A stretch of 64,000 nt of DNA, from contig WSYJ01000161.1 in NCBI GenBank assembly GCA_020186115.1, forward strand, positions 62,001-126,000, in the 5' to 3' direction. This DNA is from Histomonas meleagridis (lineage: Eukaryota; Parabasalia; Tritrichomonadida; Dientamoebidae). The notes under the pieces are model-generated. The model saw nothing but the letters and a program-made list of their open reading frames with translations, searched no databases and was not told the DNA's origin. Both the position numbers and the translations under genes were made by a program. This document shows, one piece after another, positions 1 to 9,934 of the stretch; position 1 is the first letter of the stretch; every line of letters starts with the position of its first letter.

Positions 1-1860
1 TAATATTTCCGCTAATAATTGTAATGAATCAGATGAAAGTTTATTCGGAAAATTTAATATATTTTTAATTAAATAATGTGAAAACAATTTAAGAAATTCA
101 TTATTTTCGCCTAACGTTTGAGATACATTTAAAAAGCAGCCAATATCTTCACTTGTTATACTTTTTTGATCAGTAATTTTCTCGAGTAGAAATTGTTTTA
201 ATATTAATTCAACTTTCGGATCATCAAGTAATAATGTCAATGATTTTAATGCTTCTCTTCGAACATTCATATCGAAGTCATGTAATAATGCATGTAATAA
301 ACTAATGATACCAGGAATTGCACTATTTTTAACATTAGATAATATTTCTAATCGTAATTTAGAATTAGGTTCCGAACAAGCAGCAACAAGTAATAATTGT
401 GCGATATCTGGTGATTCTGTTTTAGTTTGATATGAAAGACAAAACTTAACAACAATTTCTCGTATTTTTAAATCTTCATGTGTTAAATATGAAGAAAAAT
501 GGATAACTAATGGTAATGTTAATAATGAGATATCAATGTTCATCTTAACCATTGTTTGAAATGCTAATAGAACTCGTTCTTTTTGTGGGTTTTGTGAAAA
601 CAATTTTATTGATATTATTGATAATATTTGTTTATGTATCGATTTCTTTGAATCCGGATGAATGTTTAAATATTGTATTAATCCTTTTACCATTAATTTG
701 TTTAAAGGATGTGAAAATACTAATGAAAAATCATTATAATATTGTTTCTCATTAGTTGATATTATAGATATTAATGCATATACACTTTCCGAATCTAATA
801 AATCAATAATAATCGATCGACAATTATCAATAATTTCTAATTCTGCTTTAGTTAATGAATTACTTCGTAAAAAAATATATTTACCTAATGATACTAATGC
901 ACATTTTCGTGATTGTGATCTTCTTCCAATTAAATTTTTATATTGCGTTAATAATTTGATATTCGTTTCATCAGAAAATACTGGCGAAGCTGTTAATAAT
1001 GCAAATGGTATTAAATTTAATATCGAGTTTTGAATGTTTAAATCTCGTTCTTGTAATAAGCTGATTTGTAATTCATTAAAGATAAAACAACCCGAAATTT
1101 CTGGATTTCGTTTAAGAATAGAATATGATGCTTTAAGTGCAATGTCATATAAATTCCATGAGTCACTATTTAATAAGACAAAAAGTTTTGCAGAAATACA
1201 AATAATTATAAATTTGAAAATTGGTGATTTCGATTGTTTTAAAATGACTTTAAAACAATGATATGTTTCATTAACAACTTCTTGATTATCAGAAGAAAAA
1301 CCTGTAATGATTACTTCTTCCATTTTTTGGAGTTGATCAATAGAAGATGAAAAATATGTTATCATTAAAGAATATAATTTTAGCCCTGAAATAAATTGGT
1401 CTGAATCACTACTACTACAATATCGACTGGCCATCGTAAGAAACGGATTTACAATAAGATGAAGAAAACTTTTTAATGATCGAGATAACCATTGTAAAAT
1501 TTGAGATAATAAATCCCAAAGTAATGGATCTGGACTAAGTTGTATATTTACAAGATCACGCGCAATTCGATTAGCAGTTGAAACCTTATTTCCAAGTTTA
1601 ACATCAATTAATGCAGCAAGTAAAGTTAAATAATTAATTGTGTTTTGATTAAGTTGAGGAAGAGAAATTGCCATAAATAATTCATCGATGAAAAATGATT
1701 CTTCATTAGAATCTTGTGCCTCTTTAAATTGATTTGCTACAAAGAGTTGAAATTGACTTATAGCAACTGAGTATTCAATTGTCCCAAACTTCCGTGCCAA
1801 ACTCGTAACTTTATTGATATGATTTTGAAGAGTTTGGCCTATGAGCGGGTTGTGCTGCAT
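1..1860 (-). CDS. N-terminal HEAT region of a TOR-like PIKK (partial)
   Basis: An uninterrupted minus-strand frame of 620 codons starts at the ATG at 1860-1858 and is still open at the left edge, so the C-terminus lies outside the window. An in-frame TGA lies 8 codons upstream of the ATG, which fixes the start. The protein is all helical with HEAT-like units (for example a VRREALKSLTLLL unit near residue 550). Residues about 35-130 follow the layout I know from the N-terminus of TOR kinases: a helix, a short acidic stretch, then ALIDVKLGN and a conserved SPDP segment corresponding to the LIGVEGGN / SNDP region of mTOR. The FAT and kinase domains that would prove it are not in the window. Another large HEAT protein is the alternative. 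Confidence 0.6.
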   Translation of the reverse strand, partial: MQHNPLIGQTLQNHINKVTSLARKFGTIEYSVAISQFQLFVANQFKEAQDSNEESFFIDELFMAISLPQLNQNTINYLTLLAALIDVKLGNKVSTANRIARDLVNIQLSPDPLLWDLLSQILQWLSRSLKSFLHLIVNPFLTMASRYCSSSDSDQFISGLKLYSLMITYFSSSIDQLQKMEEVIITGFSSDNQEVVNETYHCFKVILKQSKSPIFKFIIICISAKLFVLLNSDSWNLYDIALKASYSILKRNPEISGCFIFNELQISLLQERDLNIQNSILNLIPFALLTASPVFSDETNIKLLTQYKNLIGRRSQSRKCALVSLGKYIFLRSNSLTKAELEIIDNCRSIIIDLLDSESVYALISIISTNEKQYYNDFSLVFSHPLNKLMVKGLIQYLNIHPDSKKSIHKQILSIISIKLFSQNPQKERVLLAFQTMVKMNIDISLLTLPLVIHFSSYLTHEDLKIREIVVKFCLSYQTKTESPDIAQLLLVAACSEPNSKLRLEILSNVKNSAIPGIISLLHALLHDFDMNVRREALKSLTLLLDDPKVELILKQFLLEKITDQKSITSEDIGCFLNVSQTLGENNEFLKLFSHYLIKNILNFPNKLSSDSLQLLAEIL

Positions 1861-2311
1861 TCCTTGGGATACGTTTAATATTCAAAAAATGTACCCTCTC
1901 AAATATACATTTGTCATCTAACATTAAAATTTCTAATTTCTAAGAAGATATAATTTAAATTATGATATATTTTTATTATAAAATGAGTGTCTCTGACTAA
2001 ACAATGTTTTATAAAACATTATCATATGATATTTTTAAATGATTAGAATAAGGGAACAAAATGAAGGACATTTGGAAAGCTTTCAGATTTACACTCCATT
2101 CAAAAAGTGTATTATCGTCTGATATACGTTATTTTTTATGAGGGCAAGTATTTAAAAATTAATATCGTTAAAGTAACCGCTATTATTTGAATGCAATAAA
2201 AAGGTTTGAATTAAATTGATCTAACTTTTTCATTATTGTTCTAAAAATATTCTATGAGCTCTATCAAAAAGTGTCATCACAAAATGCATCAAAAGATTGA
2301 TGTTATAATAT
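1861..2311. other. Divergent promoter region
   Basis: About 450 bp of AT-rich sequence separates the divergent TOR-like and separase genes and must hold both promoters. Two direct copies of TCAAAAAGTG lie at 2100-2109 and 2264-2273; the same decamer recurs in other intergenic parts of the window. No tRNA or other gene is visible. Confidence 0.4.
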
Positions 2312-5113
2312 ATGAGTAATTCGATTCAAGATCTTGTTTCCTATTTAAACATTGTGGTTAATCTTGAAAAGGGAGGTAAGAAATTCATGGAATTCTCAGA
2401 TAAAATCAGAAGAAAAGCAGCGCCATATGGAGAATATCCAGGAATATTAAAGAATTTAGATGATTCATTACTTAAAGTAATTGGTGAAGTTCTTAGACAA
2501 TTTAGTTGTTGCTTATTAAAAGGGGATGAAATTCAAGAAAAAAAATTTTGTTTAGCAATTGATGCATTATGTACAGCATCATTATCTTTTTCATGTTTAT
2601 ACATTCGAGATAAGAATCCACAAACATTTAATCGAGCATTTTCTACATTAGAAAAAGCAAGTCAAATTGGCTCAAGTGTCACATCTAAATATGGAAACAT
2701 TTGTTTATCGTCTGGATTTAACATCGGCGCTTATTTATTCAAGGAAAAATTTTATGATTCCTCATTAATATTAATGAATTTCATCATAAAAAACGCTGAA
2801 AGATCCGGATTCGATCATTTATTAGGGAAATCATATCGATTAAAAGCATTATGTTTAGTAGCAAATCAAATTCCTAATGAAAATGAGTTTTATGATTCCA
2901 TTATTAAATCAGACTCAAGAATAACAATATTATATGCATGGATTTCATTAATTCCGCCTAAAAATCCGGAACTTGTATATCAATTCATAACACCAGAAAT
3001 GGATATCACGAAATTATTACCATATTTTGTATTGAATGGCTTTTTTTCTGTTATCAAAGATACTGAATTTGAAGTAATTTATCCGAATTTAAACATTCCA
3101 AATATCAATTTAATGAGTAGTCAAAATCTTGAAGTAACTTTACGACGTTTAAATGAATTATTTAATAATGCGATGTATTATGAATGTATTCAATCGGGAA
3201 TTAATTTATTAAAAATATTTCCAATATCAAAAGTTAAACCACTTGAAATGATTGCGTTATTATTTATCTATTATTGGATCATTGAATCGAACATATGTTT
3301 AGAGCGAATCGAAATTAGTGAATGGTATTCTAAAGAAATGCAAAATGTATTTAAGAAATATCCATTTACTAAAGGCTTTGGTAAATTTTTAGAGATCAAA
3401 TGTAAAATCAAAAGATCGAAATTTAATGACATTAATATTCAAATACCGAAATTACAATTTGAGAATTTCATTAATTGGAATTGTATTAAAACGTTATTAG
3501 ATGCCATCTATTTATCGATTCATTATGACGAACGATGTTTTTATTATTATCAAAAAGTATTTGAAGATAATAATATCATTATCAAAAGAGAAGCATTTCA
3601 TTATTATGTTACATCATGTCGATTATTTTCTATTTCTCCAGATTTAAATTCATTTTATGACTTATGTCAAAGTAGTAATGAAACTAAGTCATTATATTTA
3701 TATCATTCAGTTATCGAAATGTTAAAATATGAAAATATTAATGAATTTTGGTCTTATCATAATATTATTGAACCACCATTAAAACTTATACAAATGTTAG
3801 ATCGAGCTATATCTTATGTCCCTTGCAATTGTATCATATTACGAAGATTATATCAATTAAAAGCATTAATTATCGGAACAAGTAATACCATTCAAACAGT
3901 GAATTTAATTACTTCTTCTTTATCATTATCAATTGATATATATTTAGACAAATATTTAATTGATCCACATTTCAAAATCCCTTTTTCGATATTATCAATA
4001 GTATATATTAATATTCCGGGATTAGATAAATGTTTATTATTTGCTTTAAGTCATCCATACTCGAAACCTTTAGTTGTACGTATAATAACAAATGATAAAT
4101 TCGATGAAATAATTGAAGACTTTGATGAGATACAATCGAACTCAATGAATATCTCGAGCTCATTATCAAATGAAATTTGGTGGCATCAAAAGTTCCAACT
4201 TAATCAATCATTTGAACAAACTCTAACAAAACTTGAATCACTTTTAGATATATGGAATGGGTTATTTGCTCCATTAAAATTTTCTCCAACACAAAACGCT
4301 TTTACTAGTACATTATATTCGACTTTATTTAAATATCCAAATCTCAAACATAAAATCGATGAAATCCTTATCACAAATAATACAAATAAGCCAACAATCG
4401 TTGGTAAAATTCCATTAACGTTAATCCTTGGGAAAAAAGTACATAAAATTCCTTGGGAATCATTAAAGATAGTTAATGAATATCAAATAGTAATAACGCG
4501 AATTCCATCGATGAAATTAATAGCGTTACAAAGCCAAAAGAATATACCAATACATATAAACCCGAAATCCGCATTCTACATACTAAATCCAAAAGGTGAT
4601 TTACAAGATACTGAAAACACGTTCCAGAAATTATTCGACGAATTTAATTGGAAAGGAATTACCAGAATACTTCCAAACCCGATGGATATCGAAAACGCAA
4701 TAAAAACAATGGACTTATTCATATACTGCGGTCATGGAAGTGGTAATGAATATTTCGATTATCATAACTTAGTCGAAAAGAATATACACTGCAGAGCAAC
4801 AATGTTTTTGATGGGTTGTTGTAGCGGTGAATTAATTGACGATGGCGAAATCGACCCAAAAGGCGTCCCGTACTACTGCAACATCGCGGGCTCTGGTTCG
4901 GTGTTAGCGAATTTGTGGAACGTGACGGATAAAGATATCGACAGATTTCTGAAACAATTATTGGAAAATATGAGACAAAGCGAATTCTGTAGCCTGGAAG
5001 AGGCCGTGATGGCGGCAAGAAGCGCCTGCAAGTTGAGGTACTTAACTGGCGCCGCGCCTGTGATTTATGGGTTTCCGACTGTGATACATGTTCCGGAAGA
5101 AGTGTGCCAATGA
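2312..5113 (+). CDS. Separase (peptidase family C50)
   Basis: Separase is the CD-clan cysteine protease that cleaves cohesin at anaphase onset. The C-terminal domain is diagnostic: the His box YCGHGSG (His808), the Cys box MGCCSG (catalytic Cys836), and the downstream GSVLANLWNVTDKDIDRF motif typical of separases. Residues 1 to about 640 form a helical TPR/ARM-like superhelix with weak conservation, as in other separases. At 933 residues it is much shorter than animal separase but in the range of protist versions. The start ATG is the first in frame. The last 300 bp are clearly richer in G+C than the rest of the gene. No securin candidate is visible next to it. Confidence 0.95.
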   Translation: MSNSIQDLVSYLNIVVNLEKGGKKFMEFSDKIRRKAAPYGEYPGILKNLDDSLLKVIGEVLRQFSCCLLKGDEIQEKKFCLAIDALCTASLSFSCLYIRDKNPQTFNRAFSTLEKASQIGSSVTSKYGNICLSSGFNIGAYLFKEKFYDSSLILMNFIIKNAERSGFDHLLGKSYRLKALCLVANQIPNENEFYDSIIKSDSRITILYAWISLIPPKNPELVYQFITPEMDITKLLPYFVLNGFFSVIKDTEFEVIYPNLNIPNINLMSSQNLEVTLRRLNELFNNAMYYECIQSGINLLKIFPISKVKPLEMIALLFIYYWIIESNICLERIEISEWYSKEMQNVFKKYPFTKGFGKFLEIKCKIKRSKFNDINIQIPKLQFENFINWNCIKTLLDAIYLSIHYDERCFYYYQKVFEDNNIIIKREAFHYYVTSCRLFSISPDLNSFYDLCQSSNETKSLYLYHSVIEMLKYENINEFWSYHNIIEPPLKLIQMLDRAISYVPCNCIILRRLYQLKALIIGTSNTIQTVNLITSSLSLSIDIYLDKYLIDPHFKIPFSILSIVYINIPGLDKCLLFALSHPYSKPLVVRIITNDKFDEIIEDFDEIQSNSMNISSSLSNEIWWHQKFQLNQSFEQTLTKLESLLDIWNGLFAPLKFSPTQNAFTSTLYSTLFKYPNLKHKIDEILITNNTNKPTIVGKIPLTLILGKKVHKIPWESLKIVNEYQIVITRIPSMKLIALQSQKNIPIHINPKSAFYILNPKGDLQDTENTFQKLFDEFNWKGITRILPNPMDIENAIKTMDLFIYCGHGSGNEYFDYHNLVEKNIHCRATMFLMGCCSGELIDDGEIDPKGVPYYCNIAGSGSVLANLWNVTDKDIDRFLKQLLENMRQSEFCSLEEAVMAARSACKLRYLTGAAPVIYGFPTVIHVPEEVCQ

Positions 5114-6053
5114 TTTTCTGAGGAATTATTTATGTCATATCGTCATTTGTCCTCAAAAAGTGGTTTGATCACTTGTTTTTGACACTTTGCAATGCAACTG
5201 GTCAAAAACAATGATATGTTTTTTGTACAAACTGATCAAATGAACAACAAACAATCTTCATTCAAAAAATTGGTGGATTTCTTTCACTAACCCAAACATT
5301 TACGAAACAGAATTCATTCATTCGAATAAGCTCAAAATTGTTTGTATGATTTTCATCGAAAACTGTTGAGAGATCTTAATGATAATTTTTATTTAATCAC
5401 TTAATTATGTGGTGATTTTTTTAACCCGTTATTGTATGGGGATAACCAATAACAACAACAAAATGATTACCCATTAATGTATGGGAAAAATAACAACCAA
5501 AAAAATGTTGTCCCATTAATGTATGGGGAAAAAACACAAACAACAACATCAAAGAAATGTTTACCCATGCGATGGAATGCATCGAGTCATTGACGAGATG
5601 GAGGAATGCAAGCGAGAAGTAGGTATTTATCAAAAACGAATTGGAAAGAAAAGTTAAATAGACATCCGTCATGCGATAGGGCATAAATAAGTAAAAAATA
5701 AAATTGTTTTTATATCAAAAATTGTGAAATTAATACAAAATTTTTTGTCGAAAAATTTCATAGGAATGAGAAAAGAAAAGTTCATTCGATATAAAGCATT
5801 TAAAAATTAATATAAGAATAAGATGCATATAATAAAAGAATAAGATTTGCATATAATATGATTTTTTGTGGAATTTAAGCATAAATATATTAATATACTA
5901 TTCATATTTATCAATGCATTTTTTACCTATGAAACTTAAAATTATCCTATCAAACAATTTAAACACAAAACATTTTACATAAAAATAAAATATTATGCAA
6001 ATTTAAACTAAAATTATATTTATTAAAACATATTTTCTTTAACGAGAAAAAAA
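5114..6053. other. Intergenic, with hairpin and short repeats
   Basis: The 940 bp after separase hold no convincing gene. At 5153-5182 TCAAAAAGTG faces CACTTGTTTTTGA across a 7-nt spacer, forming a near-perfect hairpin 40 bp after the separase stop that might act in 3'-end formation. At 5425-5527 a 16-bp near-palindrome CCCATTAATGTATGGG occurs three times, separated by AAC-rich spacers. The remainder is featureless AT-rich sequence. Confidence 0.5.
5425..5527. repeat. Three spaced copies of a 16-bp near-palindrome
   Basis: CCCGTTATTGTATGGG (5425-5440), CCCATTAATGTATGGG (5470-5485) and CCCATTAATGTATGGG (5512-5527) are spaced 45 and 42 bp apart, with A/C-rich linkers containing ACAAC runs. The unit is almost self-complementary (CCCAT/ATGGG). 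Function unknown; a protein-binding array or a minor tandem duplication. Confidence 0.7.
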
Positions 6054-7928
6054 TTACACATTTACAATAAACTGTTCTTCTTTAAAATCGGCTGCAAAAG
6101 GATCTTCTTCAACATTAGCAACAGATAATCCGGCAGAAAAGTTATTATTTGTTTCTTTATCATTTTGAAAATCATTTTCATTTTCATATTCGATGCTGTT
6201 TACTTTTTGTTTTCTTTTACGTAAAACAAAAATAACGATAACGAAAGCGATTATTATTACAACAACTGCAACACAAACTCCAATAATTATTCCATTATCA
6301 TTACGATTATTTGAATTCTTAGCGTCTTGTTTTAATATTGTATATAAATCAGAATAAAATGGGAAAAATGAAGAATATTCAACTATTATATATTCATAAT
6401 AAACAATCGTATTAACGTAAGTATAAATTGAATTAAGAATTGAAATTGTAATAGTATTTGTGGACTTATTTATTACTATAAATGTTTTCGTAATTGAATT
6501 CGAAAAAATCTTAACAAAGGAATGAGATAAAATTTCATCATCTTGTAATGATTTTGTAAATGTATTTGACTTAGTGAATATATTAGAATTAGTAAATGTA
6601 TTTGAATATGTATTTGACCCTGTAAATGTACATGAAAATGTATTTGATTTTGTAAATGTATTTGAATCAGTAAAAGAATTTGATTGTGTAAATGAATTCG
6701 AAAATGTATCTGATTGTGAAAATGTGGTTGTCGGCCATAGATCACATCCTTCAACAATTGAATTTTTTATTACTTCTAATGAACCAAAAGATGAATAGTG
6801 ATAAGTGCTTAACGTCATAACTTTTTCTAATGAACAATCAGTGAAAGTATTTGAAGTATCAGATGGATTTGAATCCCCATAATAATAGAAACATTTGAGA
6901 TTATAACATCTTCGAAATGCATAGTTTCCCATGCTGACTATATTACCTTTAACAATAATTGTTTGTAAGTTGGAACATGAATAAAATGAAAATTGATTCA
7001 ATGTGGTGGATGAACCTGTAATTGTGAGTTTTATTAGTGAGTTACATGTATAAAATGTATGAAATAATAATTCATTTACTGTGCTTATAATTTCAAAGTT
7101 TGCGTTCTTTTTTGCAGCAGGATAACATATAATTGTAGTACGAGTGTTGTCATAAAGAACTCCATCATTTTCATAATTACTAAAAGAAGGATTCCCGTCT
7201 TCGACGTCAATAAATTGAAGATTTGTACACCCAGAAAAACATACATTCCCCATTTCAGAAACTGATTTTGGAATTGTAATATTTGGTAATGAAGAACAAG
7301 AAGCAAATACACTTATGCCAATCTTTGTTACATTTCCTTGGATTGAAATCGATTCTAAACCAGAACATGAATTAAATGCATAACTGCCTATTTCCTTTAA
7401 TGAATAAGGAAGTTCAATATGTTTTAATGATACACAAGAATAAAAGGAAGATTCACCAATCGTTTCCAATGATTTTCCAAATGAAACTGTTTTCAAATTA
7501 CTGCAATAATAAAATGAATAATATTCAAGTGAAATAATGGAATTACCAATTTCTACAGAAATCAAAGGCCATTCATTAAATGCATAATTTGTAATCGAGG
7601 TAATGCCATCAACAATAAGATAATTAGTTTTATCTCGGTATTGGATTCTTCCTGCAAAATCATCAGAATTGTTAATAACTAAAGTTCCTGGAGAAATAAA
7701 TTCTTCAATCGAATGTAATAAAAAAAGATAAAAAATGAGAAAAGTAAAATTTTTGCGATCTTTACACCTGGAACCAACATTGTGATGAATAGTATATTTA
7801 ATATATAGAACTGTAAGGATAAACAAATTGATTAAAATTACAAGAAGCAAATTGAATTGAGATGTCCTACCCAAAGCCGCGAAATGGCTCAATGGGAAAA
7901 GATGAGTGAAAAATGATATAATGTTCAT
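6054..7928 (-). CDS. BspA-like leucine-rich repeat surface protein
   Basis: A trichomonad BspA-family (LRR_5) surface protein of 624 residues. Residues about 95-380 hold repeated units of the type SITNYAFNEWPLISVEI, GESSFYSCVSLKHIEL and GSYAFNSCSGLESISI. A Ser/Thr-rich stalk follows, with TFS / SNTFTKSN repeats (about 395-450), then a Tyr/Ile-rich stretch, a strong transmembrane helix (IIIGVCVAVVVIIIAFVIVI, near residue 560) followed by RKRKQK, and a short acidic cytoplasmic tail with a possible NPF-like DPFAADF motif. The N-terminus is uncertain: two hydrophobic segments precede the repeats and no internal Met gives a cleaner signal peptide. The family is involved in host-cell or mucosal adhesion. 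Confidence 0.9.
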   Translation of the reverse strand: MNIISFFTHLFPLSHFAALGRTSQFNLLLVILINLFILTVLYIKYTIHHNVGSRCKDRKNFTFLIFYLFLLHSIEEFISPGTLVINNSDDFAGRIQYRDKTNYLIVDGITSITNYAFNEWPLISVEIGNSIISLEYYSFYYCSNLKTVSFGKSLETIGESSFYSCVSLKHIELPYSLKEIGSYAFNSCSGLESISIQGNVTKIGISVFASCSSLPNITIPKSVSEMGNVCFSGCTNLQFIDVEDGNPSFSNYENDGVLYDNTRTTIICYPAAKKNANFEIISTVNELLFHTFYTCNSLIKLTITGSSTTLNQFSFYSCSNLQTIIVKGNIVSMGNYAFRRCYNLKCFYYYGDSNPSDTSNTFTDCSLEKVMTLSTYHYSSFGSLEVIKNSIVEGCDLWPTTTFSQSDTFSNSFTQSNSFTDSNTFTKSNTFSCTFTGSNTYSNTFTNSNIFTKSNTFTKSLQDDEILSHSFVKIFSNSITKTFIVINKSTNTITISILNSIYTYVNTIVYYEYIIVEYSSFFPFYSDLYTILKQDAKNSNNRNDNGIIIGVCVAVVVIIIAFVIVIFVLRKRKQKVNSIEYENENDFQNDKETNNNFSAGLSVANVEEDPFAADFKEEQFIVNV

Positions 7929-8088
7929 TTGATGGGATGATACAAAGAGTTTAACAAGCCTTCAGAACAATATGTAAACAATACAATGAGCAAAAATCCG
8001 GTTTAACTTTTGTATATATATTGAATAGATGACACAAATTTCAATAAAAGAGACTTGAATTGTTCACGATCAGACCCTGACAGTCGTG

Positions 8089-9564
8089 ATGACAGTTTTT
8101 GTAAACATCATAATTTCTATGGTTTATTATGTAAAAGGAACAATTAAGTTAAACGGTTCCCAACCCCAAATGAAGTTCAAAAAGGAAAAAATTGGAAATC
8201 ATTCAAAGGAAAGAGCCCAATTCTTTATTCAAGATAACAGTGAATCTGACATTGATTTTGTTCCTTCTAACAATTACGATGAATTTCAAGATGAAGATTT
8301 TAGAAGAATAATTTTTTCTTTAGACTCACCAAATGAATTTGATTTATTACCAGGGCTCCGTATTATAGGTGAGCTTATAAAAATGCATCATTATTTTGAT
8401 CCACAAGTTATTGATAAATTAATTTTTCTTTCAACTTCAGAAAATATTACTATTGCTGAACTCGCTCAGGAAGTTCTTAAGTGTTTTTTTAAACTTCACC
8501 CTGAAAGTTCAAATTTTGAAAATGATAATTTATTATCCTTATTTTTATCACCAAATAAAATTCACAGCACAGTTTCTCTTTTTGTAACTCTCCTAAGAAT
8601 CAATGATTTCCAAGATTTTATCCTGGGAATTGAAGGATATTTGAATCAATTTTTTGATATTTTTCAGCATTTACAAATCGATGGACCACCTTTTCTATTC
8701 AACCTGCGACTTTTAAACTATTTAGTTCATGCATGTAAGGAGAAACTTATTGGACACAAAGAAATCCTTCAAATGCTTCTTATACATTTTTTACAGTTTT
8801 TTAAAATACAAATTCCACCCGACACATTTGATGAAATTCTAATTTATGCCTCGTTAATCCCTTTTTATGCTGATGACGAGAGTAAATTTGTGTTGGATTT
8901 TGTTAAGAGTGATTTATTCGAGATATTTTTTTCATGTATTAACATCGCAAATGAAAAACAGCGAACTCGAATTTTCCAATTTTTATGTTTTTTAACAAGT
9001 TGTTCTCATGAGGTTACTCTGTGTTTATATTCCAACAAAATTTTAAATGTTTTTAATGAGTTAATATTACATATGAATAACTTTGATCGTGAGAAAGATC
9101 GACAATGTAATTTGTTGATTAAATCGATACGAAACATGTTTAATTCTGTGGAAGAGTTTCGATTTGACTTTTTTAAATCGGAAACTTTTAAATATTTATT
9201 GGAACTTCAATATAATTCTTCTTATCATACCAAAAGAGGAATTATGAAATTGTTTTGTGCTATGATATATTATTTGAAGATTCCTTTCTTGGAAGTGTTT
9301 TTAAGTACAAATATGATTGAGTCGTTTTTGGAATGTTTCGAATCGGAAGATACAAAACTTGCTAAATATTTATTGACCGCGCTCGATTGTGTTGTACGTA
9401 TAATTGTAACACATGAGGGAACAGAATTGTCGAAGGAACTGATGGATAATTTGAAAAATGAGAGATTTTATAACGCATTGGATTTGGTATATGAACAGGG
9501 TGAAGATGAAAAAGAAGTAGTAGCTGCAATTAGAATTAAAGATGCAATTTTTAATGAAATTTGA
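8089..9564 (+). CDS. Unknown helical (ARM/HEAT-like) protein
   Basis: I do not recognise this family. The first ATG of the open frame is at 8089 (491 residues), but the 27 residues before the second Met (8170) are hydrophobic and of different character, so the true start may be 8170 (MKFKKEKIGNHSKERAQFF). After an acidic linker the protein is a run of amphipathic helices of 35-45 residues rich in Leu, Phe and Ile, in the style of armadillo-like protist proteins. No catalytic motif, signal peptide or membrane segment was seen. It is divergent from the BspA-like gene and lies upstream of tRNA-Ile on the same strand. Confidence 0.75.
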   Translation: MTVFVNIIISMVYYVKGTIKLNGSQPQMKFKKEKIGNHSKERAQFFIQDNSESDIDFVPSNNYDEFQDEDFRRIIFSLDSPNEFDLLPGLRIIGELIKMHHYFDPQVIDKLIFLSTSENITIAELAQEVLKCFFKLHPESSNFENDNLLSLFLSPNKIHSTVSLFVTLLRINDFQDFILGIEGYLNQFFDIFQHLQIDGPPFLFNLRLLNYLVHACKEKLIGHKEILQMLLIHFLQFFKIQIPPDTFDEILIYASLIPFYADDESKFVLDFVKSDLFEIFFSCINIANEKQRTRIFQFLCFLTSCSHEVTLCLYSNKILNVFNELILHMNNFDREKDRQCNLLIKSIRNMFNSVEEFRFDFFKSETFKYLLELQYNSSYHTKRGIMKLFCAMIYYLKIPFLEVFLSTNMIESFLECFESEDTKLAKYLLTALDCVVRIIVTHEGTELSKELMDNLKNERFYNALDLVYEQGEDEKEVVAAIRIKDAIFNEI

Positions 9565-9740
9565 TGATTAATTAGATTCAAAAAAAATTGTTTTTATTAA
9601 ATATATAGAATAATATTCTAATAAAGAGTTGTTTGAACAAGAAATTTTATTTTGCATTTTCAGCAGGATAAAGTTTAATGATTTCTAGAATTTTGGATAA
9701 TTAAATATTTTTATATAATTTATAATTTTGTGTATTCCAG

Positions 9741-9813
9741 GGTCTCGTAGCTCAGTCGGTAGAGCGTTGTGCTGATAACGCAAAGGTCTAGGGTTCAAGT
9801 CCCTGCGGGACCA
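9741..9813 (+). tRNA. tRNA-Ile (anticodon GAT)
   Basis: A 73-nt cloverleaf: acceptor GGTCTCG pairs with CGGGACC (one G-T pair), D stem GCTC/GAGC, anticodon stem TTGTG/CGCAA enclosing loop CTGATAA with anticodon GAT, 5-nt variable loop, and T arm TAGGG-TTCAAGT-CCCTG. Discriminator base A at 9813; CCA is not encoded beyond the final pairs. No intron. A T6 run follows directly, as expected of an RNA polymerase III gene, and internal A and B boxes (TAGCTCAGTCGG, GGTTCAAGTCC) are present. Confidence 0.97.
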
Positions 9814-9819
9814 TTTTTT
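9814..9819 (+). terminator. Pol III terminator of tRNA-Ile
   Basis: A run of six T residues follows the tRNA discriminator base immediately. Confidence 0.85.
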
Positions 9820-9934
9820 ATCTTTTTACATTGGTGGATTTCTTATTTCAAACATTTGAAAGACTCATTCTTTTATTTGTCTCAAATTTAAATTTATTTT
9901 GAAGATATTATAATCAAATATTTCTATTTTCATT

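Noticed and set aside
5421-5684. 87-codon minus-strand frame over the CCCAT repeats
   Set aside because: The reading simply translates the 16-bp near-palindromes; no gene-like features.
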